A stretch of DNA of 64,000 bases from Mycosarcoma maydis (taxonomy: Eukaryota > Basidiomycota > Ustilaginomycetes > Ustilaginales), in contig NC_026478.1 of NCBI RefSeq assembly GCF_000328475.2, forward strand, positions 62,001 through 126,000, given 5' to 3'. Below, piece by piece: positions 11,005-20,097 of the stretch. The notes under the pieces are model-generated. The model was not told where the DNA came from, ran no database searches, and was given only the letters and a program-made list of their open reading frames with translations. Positions within the stretch are counted from its first letter, which is position 1, and each line of letters starts with the position of its first letter. A program made the position numbers and the translations under genes.

Positions 11005-11844
11005 ATGTTCAAGCTTACTACTGCCTTTATTGCCGCTGCGGCTCTGTTGTCGGCCACTGCTCAGGCTGATCCGCTCCAGTGCCACATGCAGGCGTTCAAT
11101 GCCAACATCATCTCTGTCGACGCCTACTCTGCTAATGACTTGTCTGACAAGCACGCCCCATTGGGCGCCTCGGGCTACTTCGCCGATGTCACTCTGACTG
11201 GTACGTTCTTCTTGTACAAAAAGCGGCTTGAGCTGCCAACGTGACTTCTGACTCCTATGAAACATTTCAATTGGATTCAATGCCGAGCAGGAAAGTATCA
11301 CCAGGACGTCTTTGACGCCCGTCATTGGTTGACCATGCGTCACTCGGGTACTGACTGTCGCAATGTCAAGGGCACCGATTCCAAGGTTTGCAACATTGAC
11401 TACGTCGAAAACCAGCCCGGGAACTCGTGCGCTCAGGTCACTCAGAGGTCGCACCTCCTCGGTTGGTCGTCTGGCAAGGCTCTAGACATCTCTGCGACCG
11501 CGCCCAATGCGCCCGTTCACTTTCGCGCCTCGTTGGCTCCCTCGCTCCAGACCTGGTGGACCGGCCTGCCCAACACCTGTGCCGTTCAGAGATACAACGC
11601 CCCTCACAACCCCTACAAGATTGTCACGCTCACTGCTTCGGGCATGCACACCTGGACCAAGCTCGTCATCATGCTCGACGCGCCCGAACCTTCTTTCTTC
11701 AAATCTTGGTCATGCGAGTACAACGACTCGCTCTCTCCTGTTGTTGGTAACATACAGGTCTCTGAGGATGGCAAGACCTACACTCTCACCAATGTCAAAT
11801 ACCAACCGATCCTCTACTCTGCCAACGAGGAGAACAAGTCTTAA
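11005..11844 (+). CDS. Secreted cysteine-containing protein of unknown function
   Basis: Two exons, 11005-11200 and 11291-11844, are separated by a 90-nt intron (GTACGT...GCAG) and give 249 residues. A clear signal peptide (about 1-20, MFKLTTAFIAAAALLSATAQA) precedes a mature part with six cysteines, an even number that could form three disulfides. No transmembrane segment, GPI signal or catalytic motif is visible. The composition (many Asn, Ser, Thr, Trp and aromatic residues) suits an extracellular beta-rich domain. I do not recognise the family. In a plant-associated smut such a protein is a candidate apoplastic effector or cell-wall protein, but this is inference from secretion and cysteine content only. 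Its own TATA box suggests a regulated gene. Confidence 0.75.
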
Positions 11845-13337
11845 ATTGCTTGCAGATAGCATCCTAGCAGTTTGCTCACATCTTGGGCCTGATAGACGAT
11901 ATTCTCTGTGATATCTTTTGTCAGAGCATCAATCTACGGCTAAAGAAGATTTTCCTTCTCTAGCTTCGCTCGGTAGTCCCTCTCACGTTATCATGTCCGT
12001 CTTCATCTTTTCTTTCTCGCGTTCCTTGTGATTTCGTGCATTTCCAACGCCTAAATCTCATTCACCTTCCACCTTCCACCTTCCACCTTCCACGCCTGTG
12101 AGCGAAGGTTTAGAGAAGCATTCCCAGCAAACTTCTGTGACGAATGTTTCGGGCGAGCGGCTCATGCGAGCAAGTCAGTGCGAATTCTCTTTTCATGGCG
12201 CCCAATCGCTGGTCCGAGAGGTCACTGCTTTCGACAGCCCTTGATGTCTTGTCCACGCGAGCAGTAAGTGAAAAGCATGACCCAGCCGGCGTGAAAGGAC
12301 GGAGTAGTGAGTCTCATTAGGCATGAAATGAATCCAATGTTTTCCGACTCCCTGCCAAGCGGGGTCGGCAGTATCTAGTGCTGGCCAGCCCATTTCTTGA
12401 TTTGTTGCTACGGACACATACAGCGGTCGAACGATAACAGAAATGTGGATGGACTGAGACTTACAACGTACATGCATATGAGTGGGTATCAAAAACAAAG
12501 GGAAACGCGACCTTGGCCAAATCAAGACGGAAGAGTAGGGAGATAGATCGAGGGAAAGAAGCGATCAGCGCGTGATTTCAGACGTCAGAGCGGACACTGA
12601 TGGGGGCTGAGATGTCCTGCCGATGCATTCGGGTGCAAAGACGGATATATCTCCAGACGCCTACCCTTCTTATAAGAGCATTGACGATAGCCAGACACCC
12701 CTACCGGTACGTCTGCGCTGTTGGTGGTGCAGTAAACGTGCTTGCACGGCCTGTATGTCTACAACGCGGACTGATGAGCTTTGCCCGAAGAGCAAAACCA
12801 GATACTATATTCTCAGGTACCTTGGGAGCAAGCAGTGCACAATTACGACATACTACCAGAACGCAACGGAACGAAATAATCGCTGCAGCTTACTTTGCAC
12901 CAGCATCGAATCTTCAACAGAGTGTGCTGGATACGGGCTGGTAAAATCGAGTGCAAGCTTCATTTGCAGACTTCATTTGTGGCGTGCAGATCAAGGCAGC
13001 GCAGGCGACGATGGCGATGCTCCTCGTTTTGACGAAATCTCTCACATCTCTGAAAACTCTCCCTGGCCCACGCTCCCTGCTCCGTTCTCTCGTGTCTGTG
13101 CTCTATGCTCTGTGCTGACACGATCGCCATGTACAGCGTGCATTTTCACACGCTTCCAACAAAATTTGGGGCGCCGCGTTCCGATGCACAGTCACAGAGT
13201 GACGCCTCCACATGAACCTGTGCGGATCAAGAACGTGGGCTTCTGCGATCCTTCCTGCCTATGCGCACCTCCTCACTTGTCCATCACCACCACGCACCTG
13301 TCCCCGCCCTGTTTAGTCTGCATATTTACACACAAAG
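11845..13337. other. Intergenic stretch of 1.5 kb
   Basis: It contains a heptanucleotide microsatellite at 12063-12093 and otherwise nothing I can name. An open frame from 12623 runs into the next gene's exon 1 in the wrong frame and is not coding. Confidence 0.55.
12063..12093. repeat. Tandem repeat of CACCTTC
   Basis: Four full copies plus a partial copy of the 7-bp unit CACCTTC, nearly perfect, lie about 220 bp after the stop of the secreted-protein gene. Confidence 0.85.
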
Positions 13338-14188
13338 ATGGAGGACCCAGTCAACGAGATCCGCGGCGTCGTCAAGGGGCTTGTCGCTGCCAGAAATGCT
13401 TCGGAACAGAAGTACTGCATGCAGAGATACTTTGCGCCCGATGCTTCGTTCGACCATGTCCTGTGCACGGTAACGAGCGGACCCAACTCGAGGGACAACG
13501 GCATCTTGCCCATCTATCAGTGGCTGAGGGTCATCTCAAAGTCGGACATCGAGGTGTTTCACGTCGGTACGTGGCGGTGCGATGCATGCTTAGAACTCTG
13601 GCCGTCTTCTTGATGCATACACTGACGTCGGCATTCTGTTGCGCTTCGGCTTTGATCCTACATATGCAGGCTTTGATCAACAGACAAACAAACTGTAAGC
13701 TCTCATGTCGATGTATCGCTGCATTTCAGGTCGAATTGCGATGCCAGATTATCTGACCTTGGCTGCTTGTATGCTTTCGAACTGACAGCTTTATCGAAGC
13801 AGTGCAAACGTTGCGACCTAATCTCCCTGTCATCCGAGACGTGATTGGCAAAGATGCGCGCATCGTTGTCGCACTCCAACTCCAACGTGGTGCCGATGGC
13901 AAATTCTACATCAAGAGCCAACACGACCTCTACGCACCTCAAGTGTAAGCTCACCGTGGCCAGACATGCATTTTAGAACATGTCGTTGAGAGCTGACTTG
14001 CTTTTACTCTGTACTATCTCCGCTTCAGACTGCCGTTCGGCATCATTCCCGGAGGCGAGACGGCGACAATGCTGGTCAAGAAGATTGCTGCACTCAATTG
14101 CATCATCTTTGTCGGCATCATTCAGCTTTTGTTCGGCTACTGGAAGCCAGGCAAGCATCCGCTTGGCTCGCATGCCAAACCCAAGTAG
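13338..14188 (+). CDS. SigF-like NTF2-fold protein with C-terminal membrane segment
   Basis: Four exons (13338-13566, 13670-13694, 13789-13944, 14029-14188) give 189 residues. Donors are GTACGT, GTAAGC and GTAAGC; acceptors are CAG. The second exon is only 25 nt. The joined protein reads as the fungal SigF-like NTF2 family: MEDPVNEIRGVV..., a YFAPDASFDH segment, the core strand LFIEAVQTLRPNLPVI, KFYIKSQHDLY, then LPFGIIPGG and a hydrophobic C-terminal helix (CIIFVGIIQLLFGYW), suggesting a tail-anchored or membrane-associated protein. NTF2 folds bind small hydrophobic ligands, but the ligand is unknown. It is convergent with myo-inositol oxygenase, 274 nt away. Confidence 0.85.
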
Positions 14189-14462
14189 AGATGATACTGA
14201 CGATCTCAGTTCTGAGATGTGCTCAATCTTGTTTTCGAGATGTAGAATTGTATTGCAACTCACGAGGCCTCGTTCTGGTCTCTCATCAGCAGGCACTGTA
14301 CACAGAGTGTGACGGACTGGACAACTAAGCACAGAGATGCAGACGGAGAAATCGATTCTGCGATCTTGGAGATGCATCAAGGTAGGGAGGGGTATAGCGA
14401 TGGACGCGAAGCAGGTCGTGAGCAGGCAGACGGGGTCTGTACCTTTTTCCTCGAGCGGATGA

Positions 14463-15461
14463 TTACCACTGGATCTTGCGATCCTTACCGCCAAAGTACT
14501 TTTCGATAAGCGTCTCGTAGTACGGACGCAGAGCGACGGGGTCAGGAGGCGAGTCGGACTTGGAGTAGAGATCATAAGGATTGAAAGCGAGGACGTTCTG
14601 CAACGCCTCTTGATCTTGTGGTGCGCACAGGTGTTGATACGCACCCTCACGGTGCCACGGGTAGAAGCTGTGGTAACGGATCATGTCGAGCGCTGCTTGC
14701 GGCAGTGTTGATTCGCGCTTGGCAATCTCGTAGAGGTACTCGTCGTGTCCGAAGCTGAGCATGACGTTTCCAAGACCACAGTTAGGCTGATACATGCCGT
14801 ACTTGGTGTTGTACCTTTCGTCGTGCAAGTCGGGGTTGTTTTCAAACGTGTGAGGGTAGACGGTTCCCTGTGGAGCACAACCGACCACAAACGTGTCGCC
14901 GACAACATCCCACTGACCGTCCGCTCCGAAGAAGCACAGCAGTTTGCCGAGGTCGTGGATGAGACCGGTGAGTTGCATCCAGTCCGGTTTGCCGTCTCTT
15001 CGCATCGCCTCTGCTGTCTGCAAGAGGTGCTGGATCTGTGAAAGCGATGTGTCCGGATCGGATTCATCGACTAGCGTATCGAGCTTTTCGATTGCTTCCC
15101 AGACCGTCATCGAGGCGTGGTGATTGTGAAGGAATCGCTCGCGCGCCGCAATGTTGAAGGCAACCGTTTGCTTTTCATGCTGCGTCTTGTAGAAGGCCTT
15201 GACGTGGTCGAGCGCGTCTTCGTATCGACGAAAGTCGTCCTTGTCCTTTTCCGAGTCGAATTGAGAACCTTCGGTACGCCATGCTTGGTCGTCTTCACTG
15301 CAAGGTTGGGGTGCGCAAGGGTGGGTGCCACGGTAAACATTCACTTCATCCACCATGTCAGAGATAGCATCCATGGCGGTACCCTTGGTTGTGACCGAGG
15401 TGAGCGTCTTGGCTGCTGGCATAGTAGCCATCATGACCGGGTCAACTGCGATCGGCGCCAT
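14463..15461 (-). CDS. MIOX: myo-Inositol oxygenase
   Basis: Single exon, 332 residues. It belongs to the HD-domain di-iron MIOX family, which opens the myo-inositol ring with O2 to give D-glucuronate. The metal-binding landmarks are visible: LIHDLGKLL (His-Asp of the HD pair), SFGHDEYLY and the later YHSFYPWHREGAY. The C-terminus (LIEKYFGGKDRKIQW) matches the usual KYxPG...W ending. The chosen start is MAPIAVDP; 27 further in-frame codons exist upstream, and a TATA-like GATATAGAGA about 105 nt before this ATG supports the shorter form. No inositol transporter or uronate-pathway gene is next to it. Confidence 0.93.
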   Translation of the reverse strand: MAPIAVDPVMMATMPAAKTLTSVTTKGTAMDAISDMVDEVNVYRGTHPCAPQPCSEDDQAWRTEGSQFDSEKDKDDFRRYEDALDHVKAFYKTQHEKQTVAFNIAARERFLHNHHASMTVWEAIEKLDTLVDESDPDTSLSQIQHLLQTAEAMRRDGKPDWMQLTGLIHDLGKLLCFFGADGQWDVVGDTFVVGCAPQGTVYPHTFENNPDLHDERYNTKYGMYQPNCGLGNVMLSFGHDEYLYEIAKRESTLPQAALDMIRYHSFYPWHREGAYQHLCAPQDQEALQNVLAFNPYDLYSKSDSPPDPVALRPYYETLIEKYFGGKDRKIQW

Positions 15462-16720
15462 GATGAAAGGCTGGATTGGCTGTGATGCGTCAGAGTGTGA
15501 AGAACAGGACCAATGTCTGCGGGTGAAGAGGGAGAACGGCAAACCTCGACATCGCGGGTCTCTATATCTACTTGCCAGCCCCTGCCCAATTCAATCTGGC
15601 CTCAGTCACATGTCGATCCACGGAAGCACGGAACGAGCTTCGAGCTTCCAGGTATACGTTGTGACATGATTCCAACATACGTTGGCTCGGCAGGCTTTCC
15701 AGAGGCAAAACAAAGTTTTTTCACCTTGATTGAGCGGTGCACGGTGCTGAAGATGGGTAGCCGGTGAATTCGGTATGTGCTCGGTGACATGGTGGGGTGC
15801 ATCGGTGCTTGTGCGGGGTGCTGAAGAAGCGCAACGCTGGACCGCCAACCAACTCGTTACTCGATCCCGCATCGTGATGAAGGCCGTGCAAGCGCCGACG
15901 CGTTTGAGTGACAAGCGCGAGCCACTCACTGTCCCGGACAGACGACCAACAAGCTCAGTGCAAAGCTTGTCGAGACAAATTCTGCCCTCGTTGGATCGAA
16001 CGCAACGTCATGCGACGTGCGCACTGCGCTACTCAACCACCTCGCACCGTGGACAGTCTCGGACCGTATTCACCGACGTGTAGCTCGCCGCGTCAACACC
16101 GATGCGGAAGTCAGGCGGCTACTCAGTATCGCCAGCTCGCCGAATATTGCCCAAAAAAAACCCCCCGAAAAAAAAAAGTGGGTCGACGACTCAAAAACCA
16201 AAGATGAACGTCAGTATGAAAATCACCCACAGAAATTTGCTGCCAAGAAATGCAGCCACATAATTACGAATGTGTTCCGCCGTCATCTCATCTCTACAAT
16301 CTTGAGAGTACTGCAATGTATATGTTCCCCAGCCACAGATCTGACCGATCCCAGTCGACAGCTTCGAGAGATACCATTGCGATGAAGACAAAAAAAGACG
16401 ATGTGTCGATGTGTTAAGTGGCTCGACCGACCTAGTGTTACAATGCATGCGAATGAGATGCGCGTGGGAGAGAGAGACTGTCAGATGTACAAAACGAGAG
16501 AATGCATGCGAAGAGACCAAATGAAGAAGAACGCCTGGTGTTAAGGGCAAGGCGTCGTGCCTGGATATGCGTGAAAGCATTCTAAAACAAATAAGTGTGT
16601 ACCTGGTGTTAATGGCAAGGCACCGTGCCGGGTATCTCCGATTCGGTTGTTGGATGTGGTAAGAACATTTGCGGGCGTTCGCTAATGGCAAACGAATATG
16701 TCATGGTCAAGCTGCAAACA
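15462..16720. other. Intergenic region between MIOX and proline dehydrogenase
   Basis: The left part is the MIOX promoter. In the middle lie A and C homopolymer runs (16148-16180). The right part is the 3' flank of the proline dehydrogenase gene and contains an imperfect 31-bp direct repeat. No gene is seen. Confidence 0.5.
16534..16632. repeat. Imperfect direct repeat downstream of proline dehydrogenase
   Basis: Copy one is at 16534-16564 and copy two at 16602-16632, 68 bp apart, sharing CTGGTGTTAA-GGCAAGGC-CGTGCC and differing at about four positions. The second copy ends in GGCACCGTGCC, a short perfect hairpin. Both lie just past the stop of the minus-strand gene, so they may be in its 3' untranslated region. 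Confidence 0.75.
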
Positions 16721-18739
16721 TTAGCGACGCAGACCGATGCGGTGCATCAGCTCGTCACGGACGAGCGTCTTCTCGGCCGCAGCACCACCGGTCATGATAT
16801 CGCCGTTTTCAAGAGCACGGCGAATCAGATAGGGCAGCGTCAGCTCGAGAGGTCCATAGGGAATGTACTTGAGCACCATGTGCGGGCCTACACCGCCCGA
16901 GTTGGCGTCAAAGGCAGCCTGAATACGGGCGGTAAGCACCGAAGCCATACCGTAGAGCTGGGCGAAAAAAATGCGTCCACGCACTGACTCTTGCAGCTGC
17001 AGGTCGATGAGCGGAACGCGCTCAAGCAATTCGCCCAGATCCTTGCCCGGATGAGCATCCTTGGTTGCCTGCAGCAGCGCTGGCACAGGCTTGGCCATAC
17101 CTAGTCGAACCATTTCGCGGATCACTTTGAGTGATGACTGAGTGTTGTGACTGGCAAAAACAACGGCGAGGCTCGGTAGCAAGCCCCTTTTGGCGCCGCG
17201 AACTAGATCCTCGTGGATTTCCTGAACGAGGCGGATGGCGCAGCCATCGTAGCATCGATCAGTCAGATCTTTGTTGGGCCATACGGGGCTTCCCCATCCC
17301 TGATAAGCAGCAGCGTCTGCACCCTTGCCGGGCACAGGAGGCGCATCGACAATCTTGTCGGACCAGATGCGATTTTCAATGTCGACATACGCGCCGCGAA
17401 CGAGCTTGACACCGAGCGTGTATCCGTTGAGCCTGGCGCGTTCAAATGATGCTGCGAGGTGCGAAGGCGTTCGGCGAAGGTAAGCCTGGAATGTGTTGTA
17501 GACCAAGGGTCCGGTGACACTGCCTTGAGGAGTATCGCTGGATGCTTTGGCAGGTCGGTTGTACTCGGCAGCAATGGCTTCGTACATGGCATCGATGGCT
17601 GGCTGGTACCAGCTGTATTCAGCGTCGATCGCGAGGCGCACACTACCGTGCTGCTTGGCGCGCTCGGCGATCTCACGTAGTGCTTCCCAGAGTTGCTTAA
17701 GTGCTTCAACATCCTTGGGTGGTAGCGCGGCGACGGGTATGGCGAGTCCACCGCAAGGACCCTTGCCGTTGATGCTAAGCGGGGGCAAGGGCTCGGGAGG
17801 CGAGCTAAACCACTCCCTGGGCACGATGGCAGCCGAGGCGCGCTCGAGCACTGACGAATCGTAGAGCAGACCGGACAGCTTGATGGCGACAAAGGTGCTT
17901 CCGGATCGGTCAGGTCGAGCGGCTAGCTCGGCAGCTTGGTCGTTATCAGCAGCACCGTGACAAGCGGGTAGAGAGGCGAGCTTGGCCGAAACGTCGATAC
18001 TGTGCAAGAGCTCGTCGACGAAGGGTCGGTGAACGGCAGACTTGGGAGTTTTGTCTGCGTCGGAAGCTTTGGCAGGCTTGCCATCGTGGTTGACTTCGAC
18101 CGAGAAGTTGAGCATGGCACCTAGATTGTCTCGCGAGAGCGACGAGAGCAGCGGCAGCGAGCCTTCGGCCGTATCATCGCTGATGAATTGACGGAAGAAA
18201 GTGCGACGAATGATGTACTCGGTGACGGCCCAGACGAAAGGCAGCGACGTGTTGGAAGACCACTCGATGAGGGAGGGCCCCACCTTTGCGAGAGATCCGA
18301 AAGAGCAGAGCGTAAAAACGGCATAGTTGGTCAGCAGCATGGAAACTGGCTGTGAACGAAGCGGGCGATATGGGCGATGGCTCTCGTCTTCGCGCTGGAC
18401 ATCCTGCTCGTGCGCCCTGGCGATCTCTTTAGCGTGCGAAGCAGCTTGCGCGTCAAGATGAAGTGGGTCAGTGATGGAAAAAGCGAGGGCAGCCAAGGCG
18501 GTCGCGCCAAGGGTTGCTCGAAAGGCAATGACTCCAGATCGATAAGCGCGGTCGGCTGAGCTACCAATAGAAGCTGGACGAGCATGGTGGGAGGCCCAAC
18601 GCTTGGCTGCAGGTGCGACTCTACCGGACCACGGTAGAGCTGGCGGCGATGCAAGCTTGGTCGTCCGGCTTGTCAAGGCTTCGGATCGCCATGCTGATGA
18701 TCGTGCCAAAGACTGGACTAGGCGGTGGATGTTCGACAT
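16721..18739 (-). CDS. PUT1: Proline dehydrogenase (mitochondrial)
   Basis: Single exon, 672 residues. The N-terminus (about 1-55) is Arg/Ser-rich and acid-free, typical of a mitochondrial presequence, and a hydrophobic segment follows (about 76-90). The C-terminal half is the PutA-type TIM barrel: conserved segments include LAIDAEYSWYQPAID, TFQAYLR, LGVKLVRGAYVDIE and the distal FASHNTQSSLKVI and YGMASVLTARIQAAF regions, with the final arginine pair before RRALENGD that binds the proline carboxylate. It oxidises L-proline to pyrroline-5-carboxylate, passing electrons via FAD to ubiquinone. It is longer than bacterial monofunctional enzymes because of the presequence and an inserted linker (about 205-245). 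Confidence 0.94.
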   Translation of the reverse strand: MSNIHRLVQSLARSSAWRSEALTSRTTKLASPPALPWSGRVAPAAKRWASHHARPASIGSSADRAYRSGVIAFRATLGATALAALAFSITDPLHLDAQAASHAKEIARAHEQDVQREDESHRPYRPLRSQPVSMLLTNYAVFTLCSFGSLAKVGPSLIEWSSNTSLPFVWAVTEYIIRRTFFRQFISDDTAEGSLPLLSSLSRDNLGAMLNFSVEVNHDGKPAKASDADKTPKSAVHRPFVDELLHSIDVSAKLASLPACHGAADNDQAAELAARPDRSGSTFVAIKLSGLLYDSSVLERASAAIVPREWFSSPPEPLPPLSINGKGPCGGLAIPVAALPPKDVEALKQLWEALREIAERAKQHGSVRLAIDAEYSWYQPAIDAMYEAIAAEYNRPAKASSDTPQGSVTGPLVYNTFQAYLRRTPSHLAASFERARLNGYTLGVKLVRGAYVDIENRIWSDKIVDAPPVPGKGADAAAYQGWGSPVWPNKDLTDRCYDGCAIRLVQEIHEDLVRGAKRGLLPSLAVVFASHNTQSSLKVIREMVRLGMAKPVPALLQATKDAHPGKDLGELLERVPLIDLQLQESVRGRIFFAQLYGMASVLTARIQAAFDANSGGVGPHMVLKYIPYGPLELTLPYLIRRALENGDIMTGGAAAEKTLVRDELMHRIGLRR

Positions 18740-19244
18740 TCCCTGCAGACAGTATCGTGATCGCGTCCTTCTACACAGATTTCGGAATCAGGGTGGAAGG
18801 AAAAGTAAGAAAGCAAGCAACGGCGACGTCGACGTCGACGTTGACCAACCGAACAACCACCTGTGACCAAGAGAAGGTACACCAGCCCCACCGGAAGACA
18901 AAAAAGCCACGGGACGCGATCAGCAAACAGAAAGCAGAAGGAGAACAATGGTGAATGGAAAACGGCACGGCTGATAGCAGCGTTTGATTGTTATTGGACG
19001 GACAGAGAGATAAAGGCTAAGTAAGGGTAAGGGTTAGAAGCCCAGTCACCATCACCAACAGATCTATCTGGTCAAGAACAACCAACCACGGAACTTGGAC
19101 ATAAGAGAGAGTCACGAGTATACCTTTTTTTCTTTCCTTTTTTTTTTTGGTACAAGTTTAGCCGTGGCAGGGTCACGAGATACGAGATCGCGTTGCCGAG
19201 AATGCTCCGAATATAGTTCAAGTTGGGTAATAAAAAAGAATACA
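18740..19244. other. Promoter side of proline dehydrogenase
   Basis: A GACGTC-type short repeat is at 18823-18841. A telomere-like stretch, GTAAGGGTAAGGGTTAG, is at 19021-19037. Poly-T/poly-A runs lie at 19127-19150. No gene is seen. Confidence 0.5.
19021..19037 (+). promoter_or_regulatory. Interstitial telomere-like motif
   Basis: GTAAGGGTAAGGGTTAG resembles two to three degenerate TTAGGG units. In fungi such motifs can bind Tbf1/Teb1-type Myb factors in promoters. It lies about 280 bp before the proline dehydrogenase ATG and about 210 bp from the tRNA gene. Function is inference. Confidence 0.35.
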
Positions 19245-19327
19245 TGGAGACTGCATGAGTCGAACACGCGACCTTTCGCAAGTTAGCGAATGCTAAGCGA
19301 ACGCTCTACCAACTGAGCTAAACCCCC
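19245..19327 (-). tRNA. tRNA-Ala(AGC): tRNA-Ala (anticodon AGC) with a 10-nt intron
   Basis: On the minus strand the sequence folds as a full cloverleaf: acceptor GGGGGTT against AGTCTCC with wobble pairs, D arm GCTC/GAGC, anticodon stem TTCGC/GCGAA, and T arm GCGTG-TTCGACT-CATGC. Anticodon AGC is at 19292-19294. A 10-nt insert (TTCGCTAACT, 19281-19290) interrupts the anticodon loop between positions 37 and 38, the canonical site of nuclear tRNA introns. The A box (TAGCTCAGTTGG) and B box (GTTCGACTC) are present. Discriminator base is A. Confidence 0.93.
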
Positions 19328-20097
19328 CGTTGTTGACCGACGAGTCATTTGCTATTATGATTGGACCGGGATCACTATTGCAACATGTTGTTCTTCACTT
19401 CTCGTGCCCACGTGCACAGAGAAGCTGTTCCACTCAAATCACGAATGTCGTGATTAGAGCTAGGTCGGTAAACTTTTTCAAGGGTTTCTGCTCATCGTTG
19501 TGCTATGCTATCACTGACTGGGCGCATCGCTCTGCTAGTGATAAATCAAGTACCGTTTACAAGGTATCATCGCCGGTTCTGTTCCTATCTTTCCATCCAG
19601 GAGCAGTCTCAAGATGAGAGGAGCAGCGACAGAAAGGCGAACATGAACAGGATTTGAGGGAGGCATTCGCCTACGTCCTGCGACATGTGATTGGCAAGTT
19701 GCGCTCGCGCACGCAATCCGTCTCACGCACCCTTCGTGCTTGTCGCCCGTGGCTTTGCACGTGTTACGTGTTCACGGGTTGGGCCAAAAGTCACTGATTA
19801 ATCACAATAATCGTGAATCGTGAATAACATTTGCTGTTAGGCTTTTGGCTTTGAGCTTTGGCTTGCCGGCGTTTGGGCTTCGCGGGTTTTTAATGGCTGT
19901 CGCTCTCTGAATCGTGAAGGGTGAATATCGGCATCAGGTAGATACATGAGCCACAAGAGCAGCAGTGAGACACCATTCGTCATTTTTGCATCGAGAACGC
20001 TGGCAGGCTCCATCGTGACTACCATCACCGCATCACATCTTTTCTTGCGCATCCAAGTCGCACATCGGCGAGCGGTCGTCTCCATTCGACAACACAA
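19328..20097. other. Intergenic region between tRNA-Ala and the PQ-loop gene
   Basis: It contains heptad-family sites at 19437-19446 and 19809-19825 (AATCGTGAATCGTGAAT) and a further CGTGAAG variant near 19911. No gene is seen. Confidence 0.5.

Noticed and set aside
12193..12525. 110-codon minus-strand frame in the gap before the NTF2-like gene
   Set aside because: No signal peptide, domain or splice context; not distinguishable from chance.
12623..13756. 377-codon frame on the plus strand
   Set aside because: It overlaps the NTF2-like exons in another frame and is Cys/His-rich noise; the spliced NTF2 model explains the region.
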